Of a stretch of 64,000 nucleotides of DNA, positions 8,420 through 16,681 are shown piece after piece (within the stretch, counting starts at the first letter, position 1; every line of letters starts with the position of its first letter). The position numbers and the translations under genes are program-made. Below the pieces are notes generated by a model, which had not been told where the DNA came from, did not search any database, and saw only the letters and a list, made by a program, of their open reading frames with translations. This stretch comes from Dictyobacter vulcani (lineage in GTDB: Bacteria > Chloroflexota > Ktedonobacteria > Ktedonobacterales > Ktedonobacteraceae): the NCBI RefSeq assembly GCF_008974265.1, contig NZ_BKZW01000001.1:3472001-3536000 (forward strand), read 5' to 3'.

Positions 8420-8546
8420 TTCGCACCTGCGGTGCGAACAAGGGTTTTATTATGTGATGTCAAAAAGTGTTTGAAGAACACTTTTTGACATCACATAATA
8501 AAAGAAGTATGGGCACTTTAGTGCCCGCGTGCGGCTGGTTGTACGC
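8420..8546. repeat. structured repeat, copy A of a covarying hairpin family
   Basis: Four consecutive hairpins. First, TTCGCACC-TGC-GGTGCGAA (8420-8438). Then a long perfect 27-bp stem with arms 8445-8471 and 8477-8503 and loop TGAAG. Then GGGCAC-TTTA-GTGCCC (8511-8526), and lastly GCGTGC paired with GTACGC. Copy B at 63257-63390, in opposite orientation, has the same order, same loops (TGC, TTTA) and same stem length but a partly different stem sequence that is still perfectly paired. Such compensated change implies selection on structure, as RNA or folded DNA. Not associated with an ORF. Confidence 0.7.
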
Positions 8547-8986
8547 TTCCCGATGAGAGTGGGAATCAAACGCTATGATACGAATCATCCTGTTACCTCA
8601 AAAATAATTTAACTCTTCCTGAAGAACAAAAACAGGTTAAACCTGGTAATTACATCCATTCATAGCTAAAACAACCAGGGAATATGCACGTATATAAGAT
8701 ATAGCCAGATAAATCGGCCTTGTGATATGATAGCCAATGATTTCAGATGGGGATGAAATCCAACGTATGTCAGAATTGATAGCTAGCTAACAGTATCTTC
8801 TACCTATAGGGATGTCCTGTACCCGTGACAGCGTGGTAAACTTTTCAATACGTGTTACAATTATGTGGGATATATCTGTTAAAACACTGAGCATTTGGGT
8901 ACACACTCCAGGCAAGTCAGAGTTATCCTGGACAAACGAACATTCTCCAACTCCAACAAATAGTAAAAAGAAAATCAGGAGACATC
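8547..8986. other. non-coding region upstream of the dehydrogenase operon
   Basis: About 440 bp between the structured repeat and pdhA; it presumably carries the operon promoter. I could not fix a convincing -35/-10 pair. A short open frame overlapping the pdhA start lacks a ribosome site and is not called. Confidence 0.4.
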
Positions 8987-10051
8987 ATGAGTACTGAGCA
9001 GCAAAAGCGACCGGATGGACGCGATGCCACCACTACAGATAAGCCTCGTGTCGTCACGCTGCCTGAAGACGAAAATCGAGAAACGTTGGTAAACTACTAT
9101 CACCAGATGTTACTCGTCCGCCGTTTTGAAGAGAAATCGGATGAGATGTATAAGATGGCCCGCATTGGCGGCTATTGTCATTTGAACCTGGGTGAAGAGG
9201 CCACTGTTGTCGGATTCTGTGCAGGCTTGGAACCGAAAGATTACCTCTATACGAATTACCGTGAGCACGGATATGCTCTGGGTCGTGGCATCGCACCAAA
9301 TGCTGTAATGGCTGAATTGTTTGGCAAAGAGACTGGTTGCTCCTTTGGTCGCGGTGGTTCTATGCATATGTTTAGTCTGGAGCATCGCCTGTTGGGTGGA
9401 TATGGAATTGTTGGTGGACAGGTGCCATTGGCGGTTGGTGCTGCCTTTGCGGTCGCCTATCGTGGAACAGATGAGGTAGTGGCCGTTCAGATGGGTGATG
9501 GCGCTACAAATGGTGGTCCTTTCTATGAATCACTGAACCTGGCCAGAATTTATAAGTTGCCAGTTATTTTCTTTGTGGTGAATAACCAGTACGGCATGGG
9601 CCTGCCAGTTGAAAAAGGCTCGGCCGTTTCAGAGCTTTATCGCAAAGGGTGCGCCTTTGATGTACGCGGTGAACGTGTGGATGGCAATGATGTGCTGGCT
9701 GTCCGTGATGCTGTTCGCAGGGCTGCAAAAGTTGCCCGTGAGGAGCATGAGCCATATATCGTTGAAGCGGTCAGCTTCCGTCATCGTGGCCATTCTGTCA
9801 TCGATCCTGATCGCTACCGTGACGAAGAACTGGTGAGACAGGGCCGCTCCCTGGATCCCGTTCCCGCCTTTGCCAGACATCTGTTAGAGGCACATATTAT
9901 TGATGACCAGGGCTTGCGTGCCATTGATGAGCAGGTTGAGCAGGTAGTGAGTGAAGCCGTCAGATTTGCTGAGGAAAGTCCATTTCCAGCGGTTGAGACC
10001 CTCTTTGACCACATCTATGCCTCTGACGAGCATCTACAGGAGAGTAAGTAA
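8987..10051 (+). CDS. pdhA: pyruvate (2-oxoacid) dehydrogenase E1 component, alpha subunit
   Basis: Thiamine-diphosphate-dependent E1 alpha subunit, 354 aa, which with E1 beta decarboxylates pyruvate or a related 2-oxoacid and passes the acyl group to E2. The TPP motif reads GDGATNGG and continues to NNQYGMG. YREHGYALGRG and GRGGSMHMF are typical of the E1alpha/AcoA family. The phosphorylation-loop equivalent is FRHRGHSVIDPDRYR. Two bases separate its stop from the beta gene. AGGAGA precedes ATG 8987. The acetoin dehydrogenase alpha subunit (AcoA) is the main alternative; operon order alone cannot settle it. Confidence 0.88.
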   Translation: MSTEQQKRPDGRDATTTDKPRVVTLPEDENRETLVNYYHQMLLVRRFEEKSDEMYKMARIGGYCHLNLGEEATVVGFCAGLEPKDYLYTNYREHGYALGRGIAPNAVMAELFGKETGCSFGRGGSMHMFSLEHRLLGGYGIVGGQVPLAVGAAFAVAYRGTDEVVAVQMGDGATNGGPFYESLNLARIYKLPVIFFVVNNQYGMGLPVEKGSAVSELYRKGCAFDVRGERVDGNDVLAVRDAVRRAAKVAREEHEPYIVEAVSFRHRGHSVIDPDRYRDEELVRQGRSLDPVPAFARHLLEAHIIDDQGLRAIDEQVEQVVSEAVRFAEESPFPAVETLFDHIYASDEHLQESK

Positions 10052-10053
10052 CA

Positions 10054-11043
10054 ATGGCCGAAATAAGTTTTCGACAGGCGCTCAATGATACATTGCGCGA
10101 GGAACTGAAGCGCGATGACAATGTCTTTTTGATGGGTGAAGAGATTGGTGTCTTTGAAGGTTCATATAAGATCACGGCCGGCTTGCTCAAGGAATTTGGT
10201 GCCCGACGTGTCGTGGATACTCCCATCGCTGAAAATGGTTTTATCGGTATGGCGGTCGGTTCGGCGATGCTGGGCCTGCGCCCCGTGGTTGAGATTATGA
10301 CCTTTAACTTCATTGCACTGGCAATGGACGAGATCCTCAATCACGCAGCCAAGATCCACTACATGTTTGGTGGTCAGACACCGGTTCCCCTGGTCATCCG
10401 CACCCCGGGTGGTGGTGGACAGCAGCTTTCAGCGACCCACTCACAAAATCTTGAAGTCTGGTTCGCTCACATCCCTGGCTTGCACGTGGTCGCCCCATCC
10501 AATCCAGCGGATGCTAAAGGAATGTTGAAGACCGCGATCCGCAACAACAATCCTGTTATTTTCATCGAACATCTGGGACTTTACAACACCAGGGGCAGTG
10601 TACCCGATGGCGATTATCTGGTGCCTTTTGGCAAAGCGAAAATCGCCAAAGAAGGAACAGACCTGACCATCATCAGCTATTCACGTATGGCTGCCATGGC
10701 CTTAGACGTTGCTCGACGTCTGGAGCAGGAAAACAAATGGAGCGTCGAGGTCGTTGACCTGCGTTCATTGCGCCCACTGGACAAAGAGACGATTGTGAAC
10801 TCGGTCAAAAAGACCGGACGTGCCATTGTCTTTGAAGAAGATTGGCGCTCATATGGTATCGGTGCTGAAATCGCGGCAACCGTTCAGGAAGAGGCATTTG
10901 ATTATTTGGATGCTCCCGTGAAGCGTGTCGCGAACGTTGAAGTACCTCTCCCTTATTCAAAACCACTGGAGTCAGCTGCCCTGACTGGCGCGAAGCAGCT
11001 GTTAGATGCGATTAATGAGCTTGCGCCCCGTCGGAGGAGATAA
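10054..11043 (+). CDS. pdhB: pyruvate (2-oxoacid) dehydrogenase E1 component, beta subunit
   Basis: 329-residue transketolase-like beta subunit that completes the TPP site of E1. Motifs: MGEEIGVFEGSYKIT at the N-terminus, DTPIAENGFIGMAVG, the HSQ region (SATHSQNLEVWF), and a C-terminal transketolase domain with RSLRPLDKETI and FEEDWRSYGIG. It starts 2 bp after pdhA and ends 7 bp before pdhC, so the three genes form one transcription unit and probably a coupled translation unit. Confidence 0.9.
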   Translation: MAEISFRQALNDTLREELKRDDNVFLMGEEIGVFEGSYKITAGLLKEFGARRVVDTPIAENGFIGMAVGSAMLGLRPVVEIMTFNFIALAMDEILNHAAKIHYMFGGQTPVPLVIRTPGGGGQQLSATHSQNLEVWFAHIPGLHVVAPSNPADAKGMLKTAIRNNNPVIFIEHLGLYNTRGSVPDGDYLVPFGKAKIAKEGTDLTIISYSRMAAMALDVARRLEQENKWSVEVVDLRSLRPLDKETIVNSVKKTGRAIVFEEDWRSYGIGAEIAATVQEEAFDYLDAPVKRVANVEVPLPYSKPLESAALTGAKQLLDAINELAPRRRR

Positions 11044-11050
11044 ATAAACT

Positions 11051-12355
11051 ATGCCTGAAGTAAATATGCCACGACTCAGCGATACTATGCAGGAAGGCAC
11101 GATCACCCATTGGCTGAAGAAACCCGGTGATGAGGTGAAAAAGGGCGAGATTGTCGCTGAAGTTGAGACCGATAAAGCCAATATGGAGATCGAATCGTTC
11201 AGCGCAGGTGTGCTGGAGCAGATTCTGGTTGCCGAAGGGGAGACCGCTCCCATTGGACAACCTATCGCTATTCTTGGAACCGGTGCTAATGTGCAGTCAC
11301 AGAAACAGGCGGTGGCGCCTCAGGTAGTTGCTGTTCCACAACAACAGCCTGCGACCAATAATGCGAGCATCCATCCCCAGTCACGACCTGCGATTGAGTC
11401 AAGTCCGGCGCAGAACGAGCGCGTCAATGGAGGAGCAGTCAAATCCTCGCCGCTGGCACGGCGCATGGCTGAAGAGCATGGTATTGATCTGCAACAACTC
11501 AAAGGGACAGGTCCTGGCGGTCGCATTGTCCGTGATGATATCGAGGATTACATCGAGCAGCAGCGTAACGCACCAGCTACCCGTCAGGCTGCTCCTGCCA
11601 GTGTCGCTCCAGTAGCCCCGGCTGCAAGTGCACCTGCCCCGATAAGCCAGCCAGAGGCGGCTCCAGAAGATGCAGAGATCATCACACTCTCAACCATGCA
11701 GAAGACCATTGCGCGCCGTCTGACCGAATCCAAGCAGAATGTGCCTCACTTCTATATCGGTAGCGATATCGATCTGACCGAGACCCTGGAGATGCGTCAG
11801 AAGTTGAACGCCAATGCCGGTGAGGGTGGTGTCAAAGTCAGCGTTAATGATCTGATCATCAAAGCCTGTGCACTGGCCTTAGAGAAATCCCCTGAGGTGA
11901 ATGGTGGCTATCGCGATGGCCAGTTTGTGCTGCATAAGCATGTCAATATTGGTATCGCCGTTGATATTCCCGCAGGCCTGATCGTTCCAGTCATTCGTGA
12001 CGCCAACTTAAAAGGTTTGCGTACAATTGCCCGTGAAGCCAAAGCCCTGGTTGCTAAAGCCCAGGCTGGTAAATTGACCCCGGCTGACCTGGATGGCGGC
12101 ACATTCTCGATTTCCAATCTGGGAATGATGGATGTCACTGACTTTGCAGCCGTGATCAATCCGCCGCAGTCTGCAATCCTCGCTGTGGCCGCGGCTCGCA
12201 AGACATTTGTCCCCATTGATAACCAGCCAGTGATCCGGGACATCATGCACGTTACCCTGTCCGCAGACCATCGCATCCTTTACGGTGCAACCGTGGCGCG
12301 CTTCCTACAAGAAGTCAAGCGCGTGCTCCAGAATCCTTATCTGCTGCTGGGCTAG
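11051..12355 (+). CDS. pdhC: dihydrolipoamide acyltransferase (E2) of the dehydrogenase complex
   Basis: 434 aa. It has an N-terminal lipoyl domain (lipoylated Lys about residue 42 in ETDKANME), an Ala/Pro/Gln-rich linker, and an E1/E3-binding domain (SSPLARRMAEEHGIDL...GPGGRIVRDDI). A second Ala/Pro linker leads to the catalytic trimer-forming domain ending with SADHRILYGA, where the usual DHRxxDG reads DHRILYG. E2 moves the acyl group from E1 to CoA and forms the core of the complex. No E3 (lipoamide dehydrogenase) gene lies in the window, so E3 must be encoded elsewhere. A strong terminator closes the operon. Confidence 0.9.
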   Translation: MPEVNMPRLSDTMQEGTITHWLKKPGDEVKKGEIVAEVETDKANMEIESFSAGVLEQILVAEGETAPIGQPIAILGTGANVQSQKQAVAPQVVAVPQQQPATNNASIHPQSRPAIESSPAQNERVNGGAVKSSPLARRMAEEHGIDLQQLKGTGPGGRIVRDDIEDYIEQQRNAPATRQAAPASVAPVAPAASAPAPISQPEAAPEDAEIITLSTMQKTIARRLTESKQNVPHFYIGSDIDLTETLEMRQKLNANAGEGGVKVSVNDLIIKACALALEKSPEVNGGYRDGQFVLHKHVNIGIAVDIPAGLIVPVIRDANLKGLRTIAREAKALVAKAQAGKLTPADLDGGTFSISNLGMMDVTDFAAVINPPQSAILAVAAARKTFVPIDNQPVIRDIMHVTLSADHRILYGATVARFLQEVKRVLQNPYLLLG

Positions 12356-12379
12356 AATATAGTTAAAAACAATCGACCC

Positions 12380-12424
12380 GAGGTTACACTTCACAAATAC
12401 ATGAAGTGTAACCTCTTCTTTTTT
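12380..12424 (+). terminator. intrinsic terminator of the pdh operon
   Basis: A perfect 14-bp stem (GAGGTTACACTTCA at 12380-12393, complement at 12402-12415) followed by TTCTTTTTT. Confidence 0.9.
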
Positions 12425-12616
12425 ACAAAGTATTTAATTGTATTTTGCTATACCAGAAGAAAAGAATGTAACAGCATGCATAAGACAAATAGGCTATGCA
12501 CTGATGCTTATTATGTTCTGAAGGCGAAATAAATGATATTCTTGATAGGTATCAATTGGAATATTTGTATTAATTTATTGGTGGTGAATAATGTAGGGAG
12601 TGTAGGATGTACAGCC

Positions 12617-12844
12617 ATGGATGAATATTCGCGATATCCACAGCAATCCGAGCAAATCATAGCGACCATTTTTACCTGTCGCAGTATTGTTAGATATAAT
12701 CTGACCTTAAATGAGCCACAAAAAAACGACCTGCTCCATGATATTGACGCTGCTCTGGAGTTACTACGTAGCCAGTTGATCATCAGAGGAACGACCGCAG
12801 AGAAAAATATAACAGCCCCCGAGTGCCGGATAGCAGCACATTGA
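12617..12844 (+). CDS. unrecognised 75-residue protein, first of three
   Basis: Mostly helical, acidic, cytoplasmic protein without signal peptide or membrane segment. I do not recognise the family. ATG 12617 is preceded at some distance by GGAGTGTAGGA; an upstream in-frame start would add a hydrophobic stretch. Its TGA stop overlaps the ATG of the next gene as TGATG, so the two are probably translated together. The pairing suggests the products act in one pathway or complex. Confidence 0.55.
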   Translation: MDEYSRYPQQSEQIIATIFTCRSIVRYNLTLNEPQKNDLLHDIDAALELLRSQLIIRGTTAEKNITAPECRIAAH

Positions 12845-13539
12845 TGTCCAGGGCAGATGACGCGCCAGCGGCGGAGAAAAAAGAGCATACTGACTCGGAT
12901 CAAACTCTTCAGGCGCTGTATCGGATGTACCATGGATATCTGGATACGCAACAGACGAGTAGTATCGGCACTTTTGTCACACGCTTCAACGATGCTATGA
13001 TCACTATTAATGATCTGCAACGCTTATTAGAGGCAAAGTACGGCTCGTATGAAAGCTTTGTGGCGCAAATGCCACTGGCAGATCCGTTGCAGCGTATACG
13101 GGTCTTTATCGCGGATATCTACTACATCTTTATGGAATTCATGCACCTGCTCTCTGAAGTGCTGCAGCACAATAATATGCATCGCGATACAGAAAAATTA
13201 TCCTCTATGCGTGGAGACCATGGCGTTCCATTACTGCCAGCAATTGGAATTTCCAGGGATAAAGAAGCCTCTACGGATGTACAATATAACTTCACACATC
13301 TGGCCCGGGTCTATGTCAATCATCAGCAATTACATAAGTTGAAGGGTCATGTCTCCATGCGCGTTGCCGAGAGTACAGCTTTTCTGGCGTTTATTAAAGA
13401 ACTGAGCAAGGGCACTTCCAGCACGCATGAGGAGATCGCAACACAGATTAATAATGTGGTGAAGGTGCTCTCTGATCTGCAATGCTTGCTGGCTGATTAT
13501 GAGCGGGCCGCCTCGTTACTGCTACAAGCCAACCAGTAG
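12844..13539 (+). CDS. unrecognised 231-residue helical protein, coupled to the preceding gene
   Basis: Start ATG 12844 shares bases with the TGA stop of the upstream gene (TGATG), a classic translational-coupling arrangement. The protein is predicted soluble and almost entirely helical, with segments such as LLEAKYGSYESFVAQ and FMEFMHLLSEVLQHNN and a C-terminal coiled-coil-like stretch (EEIATQINNVVKVLSDLQCLL). No catalytic motif is visible. No confident family assignment. Confidence 0.6.
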   Translation: MSRADDAPAAEKKEHTDSDQTLQALYRMYHGYLDTQQTSSIGTFVTRFNDAMITINDLQRLLEAKYGSYESFVAQMPLADPLQRIRVFIADIYYIFMEFMHLLSEVLQHNNMHRDTEKLSSMRGDHGVPLLPAIGISRDKEASTDVQYNFTHLARVYVNHQQLHKLKGHVSMRVAESTAFLAFIKELSKGTSSTHEEIATQINNVVKVLSDLQCLLADYERAASLLLQANQ

Positions 13540-13628
13540 GAGGGTCCTGCTTACCATTGTTAGTGAAGCGAAAAGCAGCGTTCAAGCTTATTATATAAAA
13601 GAGCTTATTGCTTTGAGGGGAGAAATTC

Positions 13629-13973
13629 ATGAATGCATTTGCTATCGGCCACGCCGAATTATATATCTATCCAGAGAAGGTCTCGCCACAGGATCGTATT
13701 GCTTCTCCACAGCGTATAGATGTGACGGGCATGCAGGATCTGCTGGAGGTGCTCACTTCAATGTCGGCAGAGACAAGCTTTAGTGTCTTGCTGGTCATGA
13801 ATGATTGTGTGGTGGGCAATGGAAAATATTTCATGACCCATGAAACTGTAACCATTCTGCACGAATATGGGGCCTGTGTAGGCTTTTTAGTCAAGCCACT
13901 GACAATGTTGCGTGAGGCACGCATGAAACATCATCAGCAGCGTTATAATAGCCAGGATCCAGTCCAGGAATAG
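13629..13973 (+). CDS. unrecognised 114-residue protein, third of three
   Basis: Compact alpha/beta-looking soluble protein starting MNAFAIGHAELYIYPEKV, with a GAG-GGGAG ribosome site before ATG 13629. It lies 89 bp after the helical protein on the same strand and before a strong palindrome, so it probably belongs to the same unit. No motif identifies it. One Gly-rich turn (VGNGKYFMTHETVTILHEYGA) resembles a small sensory or regulatory fold, but that is impression only. Confidence 0.55.
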   Translation: MNAFAIGHAELYIYPEKVSPQDRIASPQRIDVTGMQDLLEVLTSMSAETSFSVLLVMNDCVVGNGKYFMTHETVTILHEYGACVGFLVKPLTMLREARMKHHQQRYNSQDPVQE

Positions 13974-13991
13974 CCAGCTGGCTATTCCTGG
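13964..13991. terminator. 28-bp perfect palindrome at convergent gene ends
   Basis: CCAGGAATAGCCAG is followed directly by its complement, with the stop codon of the upstream gene inside it. It sits between convergent genes, so it may terminate both directions, though no T run follows. Confidence 0.6.
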
Positions 13992-14027
13992 TGGCGCTAG
14001 CTACAGTGCCTACGTGTGATGAGCAGC

Positions 14028-15143
14028 TTAGATTTTTGCGCGCTCATATTGTTTGGGCCAGGCCAGATCATAGCCTAGCTCACGGGCGGCTCTCAGTGGC
14101 CAATGGGGATCACGCAGGAGTTCGCGAGCCAGCAAGATCAGATCGGCTTGCTGCTGCTGTAAGATCTCATTAGCCTGGGCCGGCTCGGTGATCAAACCAA
14201 CGGCTCCGGTAGGCACGTCTGCGCCGTGGCGAATCCTTTCCGCGAAAGGAACCTGATAGCCAGGACCAACCGCGATTTTCGCCTGGGCGACATTACCGCC
14301 GGAAGAGACATCGATCAGGTCGACACCATGTATTTTAAGCGCACGGGCAACTTCCACGCTCTCCTCCAGTGTCAGACCATCCTCAATCCAATCCGTGGCG
14401 GATACGCGTACCAGCAATGGTAGCTCTGCCGGCATAATCTCGCGAATAGCCGTGACCACTTCCACCAGGAAGCGCATGCGATTCTCCAGCGACCCACCAT
14501 ATTGATCTTCGCGTTTGTTGGAATAGGGCGAGAGGAACTGATGGAGCAGGTAACCGTGGGCTGCATGGATTTCAAGTACCTCGAAACCAGCTTTCAGTGC
14601 GCGTCTGGCCCCATCCTGGAAGCTCTGTACGACTTCAGCAATCTCAGCGACTGATAGTTCTGTCGGTAAAGGAAAATTTTGCGCAAAGCGCACAGCACTT
14701 GGAGCGATTGTTTGCCAGCCACCGTTCTCTTTTGTGACCTCACCGCTACCGCTCCATGGTCGGAACGTGCTGGCTTTACGTCCCGCATGAGCGAGCTGTA
14801 TTCCAGCCCGGGCGCCCTGAGCCTTGATGAAGGTTGTAATGCGGGAAAGCATCTCGATGTGCTCATCTTTATAGATACCAAGATCCTGTGGTGAAATGCG
14901 CCCACGGGCCTCAACGGCAGCAGCCTCGGTAATAACCAGTGCGGCACCACCAACGGCGAACGAGCCAAGATGGACAAGGTGCCAATCCGTGGCAAAACCA
15001 TCGACCGAAGAATACTGGCACATAGGGGCAACCGCGATGCGATTGCGAAAAGTGATATCACGTAATGTATATGGCTCAAACAGTGTTACTGTCTGTTTCT
15101 TCTGATCATCCGCAGTAGTATTATTTATTGGAAGCGTAGTCAT
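14028..15143 (-). CDS. Old Yellow Enzyme (YqjM-type NADH:flavin oxidoreductase)
   Basis: 371-residue FMN TIM-barrel ene-reductase. The N-terminus carries FRNRIAVAPMCQYSSVDG, the class III (YqjM/thermophilic-like) block with Cys near the flavin. Substrate-site histidines are in EIHAAHGYLLHQFLSP, followed by the family SPYSNKREDQYGGSLENR stretch. It should reduce activated C=C bonds of enones or similar electrophiles with NAD(P)H. ATG 15143 follows AAGGAGTATTTC; the longer upstream reading has no ribosome site. Physiological substrate unknown. Confidence 0.88.
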   Translation of the reverse strand: MTTLPINNTTADDQKKQTVTLFEPYTLRDITFRNRIAVAPMCQYSSVDGFATDWHLVHLGSFAVGGAALVITEAAAVEARGRISPQDLGIYKDEHIEMLSRITTFIKAQGARAGIQLAHAGRKASTFRPWSGSGEVTKENGGWQTIAPSAVRFAQNFPLPTELSVAEIAEVVQSFQDGARRALKAGFEVLEIHAAHGYLLHQFLSPYSNKREDQYGGSLENRMRFLVEVVTAIREIMPAELPLLVRVSATDWIEDGLTLEESVEVARALKIHGVDLIDVSSGGNVAQAKIAVGPGYQVPFAERIRHGADVPTGAVGLITEPAQANEILQQQQADLILLARELLRDPHWPLRAARELGYDLAWPKQYERAKI

Positions 15144-15521
15144 TAAGAAATACTCCTTGATAATGGGGGATCTTCTATCTCTAATACAAACGCATCCGTG
15201 AGGTTCCATTATTCCAGATCTGTTTTGCAAGCGGGGATGATGTATCATATCGTATCGTAGCGGTAGCCTTCACGGCTGCGACCTGTTGCGCGTATGAACA
15301 ACTCCCTGTTCGCAACGGAAGCGCTTGCCGCTGCCCCTTCTCGACGTCCGATCGGCCCACGCCGCACATTGGACGTCATGGGGATGCGTCCCAACGACGT
15401 GGCTTGTCCGTACGTGGAACGGGGGTAGCGGCAAGCGCTCCCGTTGCGTGGTGGTTGCGTGTTGGTACGCGAACAGATCGCAGCCGCAAGGGCTGCCGCT
15501 ACGGCGGTTTTTCCGCTTTTC
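15144..15521. other. intergenic region dominated by structured element
   Basis: 378 bp between the ene-reductase start and the GH8 remnant stop. The right two thirds are the nested palindrome described separately; the left third presumably carries the ene-reductase promoter. No protein-coding evidence. Confidence 0.5.
15256..15520 (+). ncRNA. large nested inverted-repeat element (candidate structured RNA)
   Basis: Three stacked stems pair the two sides of a 248-nt region. The outer stem (15256-15268 with 15491-15503) is 13 bp with one G-U pair. The second (15274-15294 with 15466-15485) is about 20 bp with one bulge. The third (15311-15337 with 15422-15448) is 27 positions with one wobble and one A-C mismatch. 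The apex contains GACGTCC/GGACGTC (15343-15377) and GGGA/TCCC hairpins, giving a multibranch fold. A small GCGG/CCGC hairpin then TTTT follows at 15504-15520. Wobble-type differences favour a transcribed RNA. A decayed transposon palindrome is the alternative. Strand is a guess from the terminal hairpin. Confidence 0.5.
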
Positions 15522-16505
15522 TCAGGGCAGATGAATTGGACGATACGGTGGTTTGGCGACACGTTTGGAACCAATCACCGGCGTGTAGATGTGAAAATTT
15601 CCGCTGTCATGCAGGAGTGCTAACATATAGAGCATACCATCGTAATAGCGCCACTGACCACTGGGAACAGGTGCGTTCCAGAGTGCATCCACAAAATTGT
15701 GACTCATACTTTGTGTGGCCGCCAGACTGGCTACGGCATTCATGGCTATCAGTCCCGTGGAATGATCGGTCGAGAGGACCTGTCCATTGAGAGTATATTG
15801 ATTGCCGTACGTATTCATACCCTGACTATTGAAAAAGTTTTGCACGCGATCACTCTGGTTTTTTTCCCAGCTATCGTTTGCAAACCACGCATAGTCAACG
15901 GCAATATTACTATTTACGCGCCAGGCATCAAAGCGAAAATCTCCGTGGCCATTATCCGGATGAGGTGTACCATCGAAATTGGCATAATCGGGTGCCAGAC
16001 CGGTGGTCGTATTCACCGTGTTCTGCAAAAATTGGCGACTGGTTGTTGCTGCCTGTGCCCAGAAGGATTGATCTTCCGTAGCCCAGCGCGACCAGAGCTC
16101 ATAATAGGCAGGAAAGTGATACGAGGGATCCGTATACGTGGCCGAATCCATATAGGGTACCAGCACAACTTGTTTCTGGTTCAGATCAAACATATTGGTA
16201 ACATTATTGATCGTGCCATGATGTAACATATTGTGCAGTATTTTTTGCGCCTGATCCTGGTAGTTATAGATATTATAGCCATTCCCCCACCGACCCGAAG
16301 CAAAAAAGAGATCCATGGCAAACCACTGATCAGCATCAGACGCGGCATGATCGTCTATAATCTGACCCGTTGGCGTGCACTCCCAGGCAAAATAGCCCTG
16401 ATTATCACCACTGCTATGATGCATATAGGTGACACTCCGCACGCCCTGAAGGGGCGGCGGCTTCTTCCACTCCTGCGTACGCCACTGTTCGAGATAGATA
16501 GCGTT
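15522..16505 (-). pseudogene. GH8 oligoxylanase (Rex-type), 5' truncated
   Basis: C-terminal two thirds of a glycoside hydrolase family 8 enzyme like the reducing-end xylose-releasing exo-oligoxylanase. Diagnostic blocks: GYFAWECTPTG, ASDADQWFAMDLFFASGRWG, FDAWRVNSNIAVDYAWF, YGNQYTLNGQ, DHSTGLIAMNAVASLAA, and SGQWRYYDGMLYMLALLHDSGNFHIY at the end. Family members begin about 100-130 residues earlier with the segment holding the catalytic Glu (SEGMSYGMM). That segment is absent: homology stops near 16505 and the sequence passes into the right end of an IS200/IS605 element. The missing piece is not found on the other side of the element, so this is a broken gene and is unlikely to be active. Confidence 0.82.
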
Positions 16506-16681
16506 GCTATGACTCACTGAACAGAGGTAATGGGCGAGGAATAGCTGAGGGCGCCACCATCCTGGCGTGATCCTCATGGGTGGTGCCATACCCCTTGCCC
16601 GTTCCATGCCTTCGTGCTCGGCGGCGTGATGGGCCACCTTCGCTGTTGGCATCTTGGGAACGAACAACACCTGATGATTTC
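16506..16681 (-). ncRNA. candidate omegaRNA/right-end region of the TnpB element
   Basis: TnpB nucleases are guided by an RNA made from the element's right end, just beyond tnpB. The 176 bp downstream of the tnpB stop hold a strong hairpin (16550-16587) and no separate gene, as expected. The exact ends and guide are inferred from family knowledge, not read from sequence. Confidence 0.4.

Noticed and set aside
8812-8997. 61-residue frame ahead of pdhA
   Set aside because: No ribosome site and overlaps the well-supported pdhA start.
15699-16226. 175-residue frame opposite the GH8 remnant
   Set aside because: Repeating Ile/Arg pattern typical of an antisense shadow; GH8 reading is clearly the coding one.
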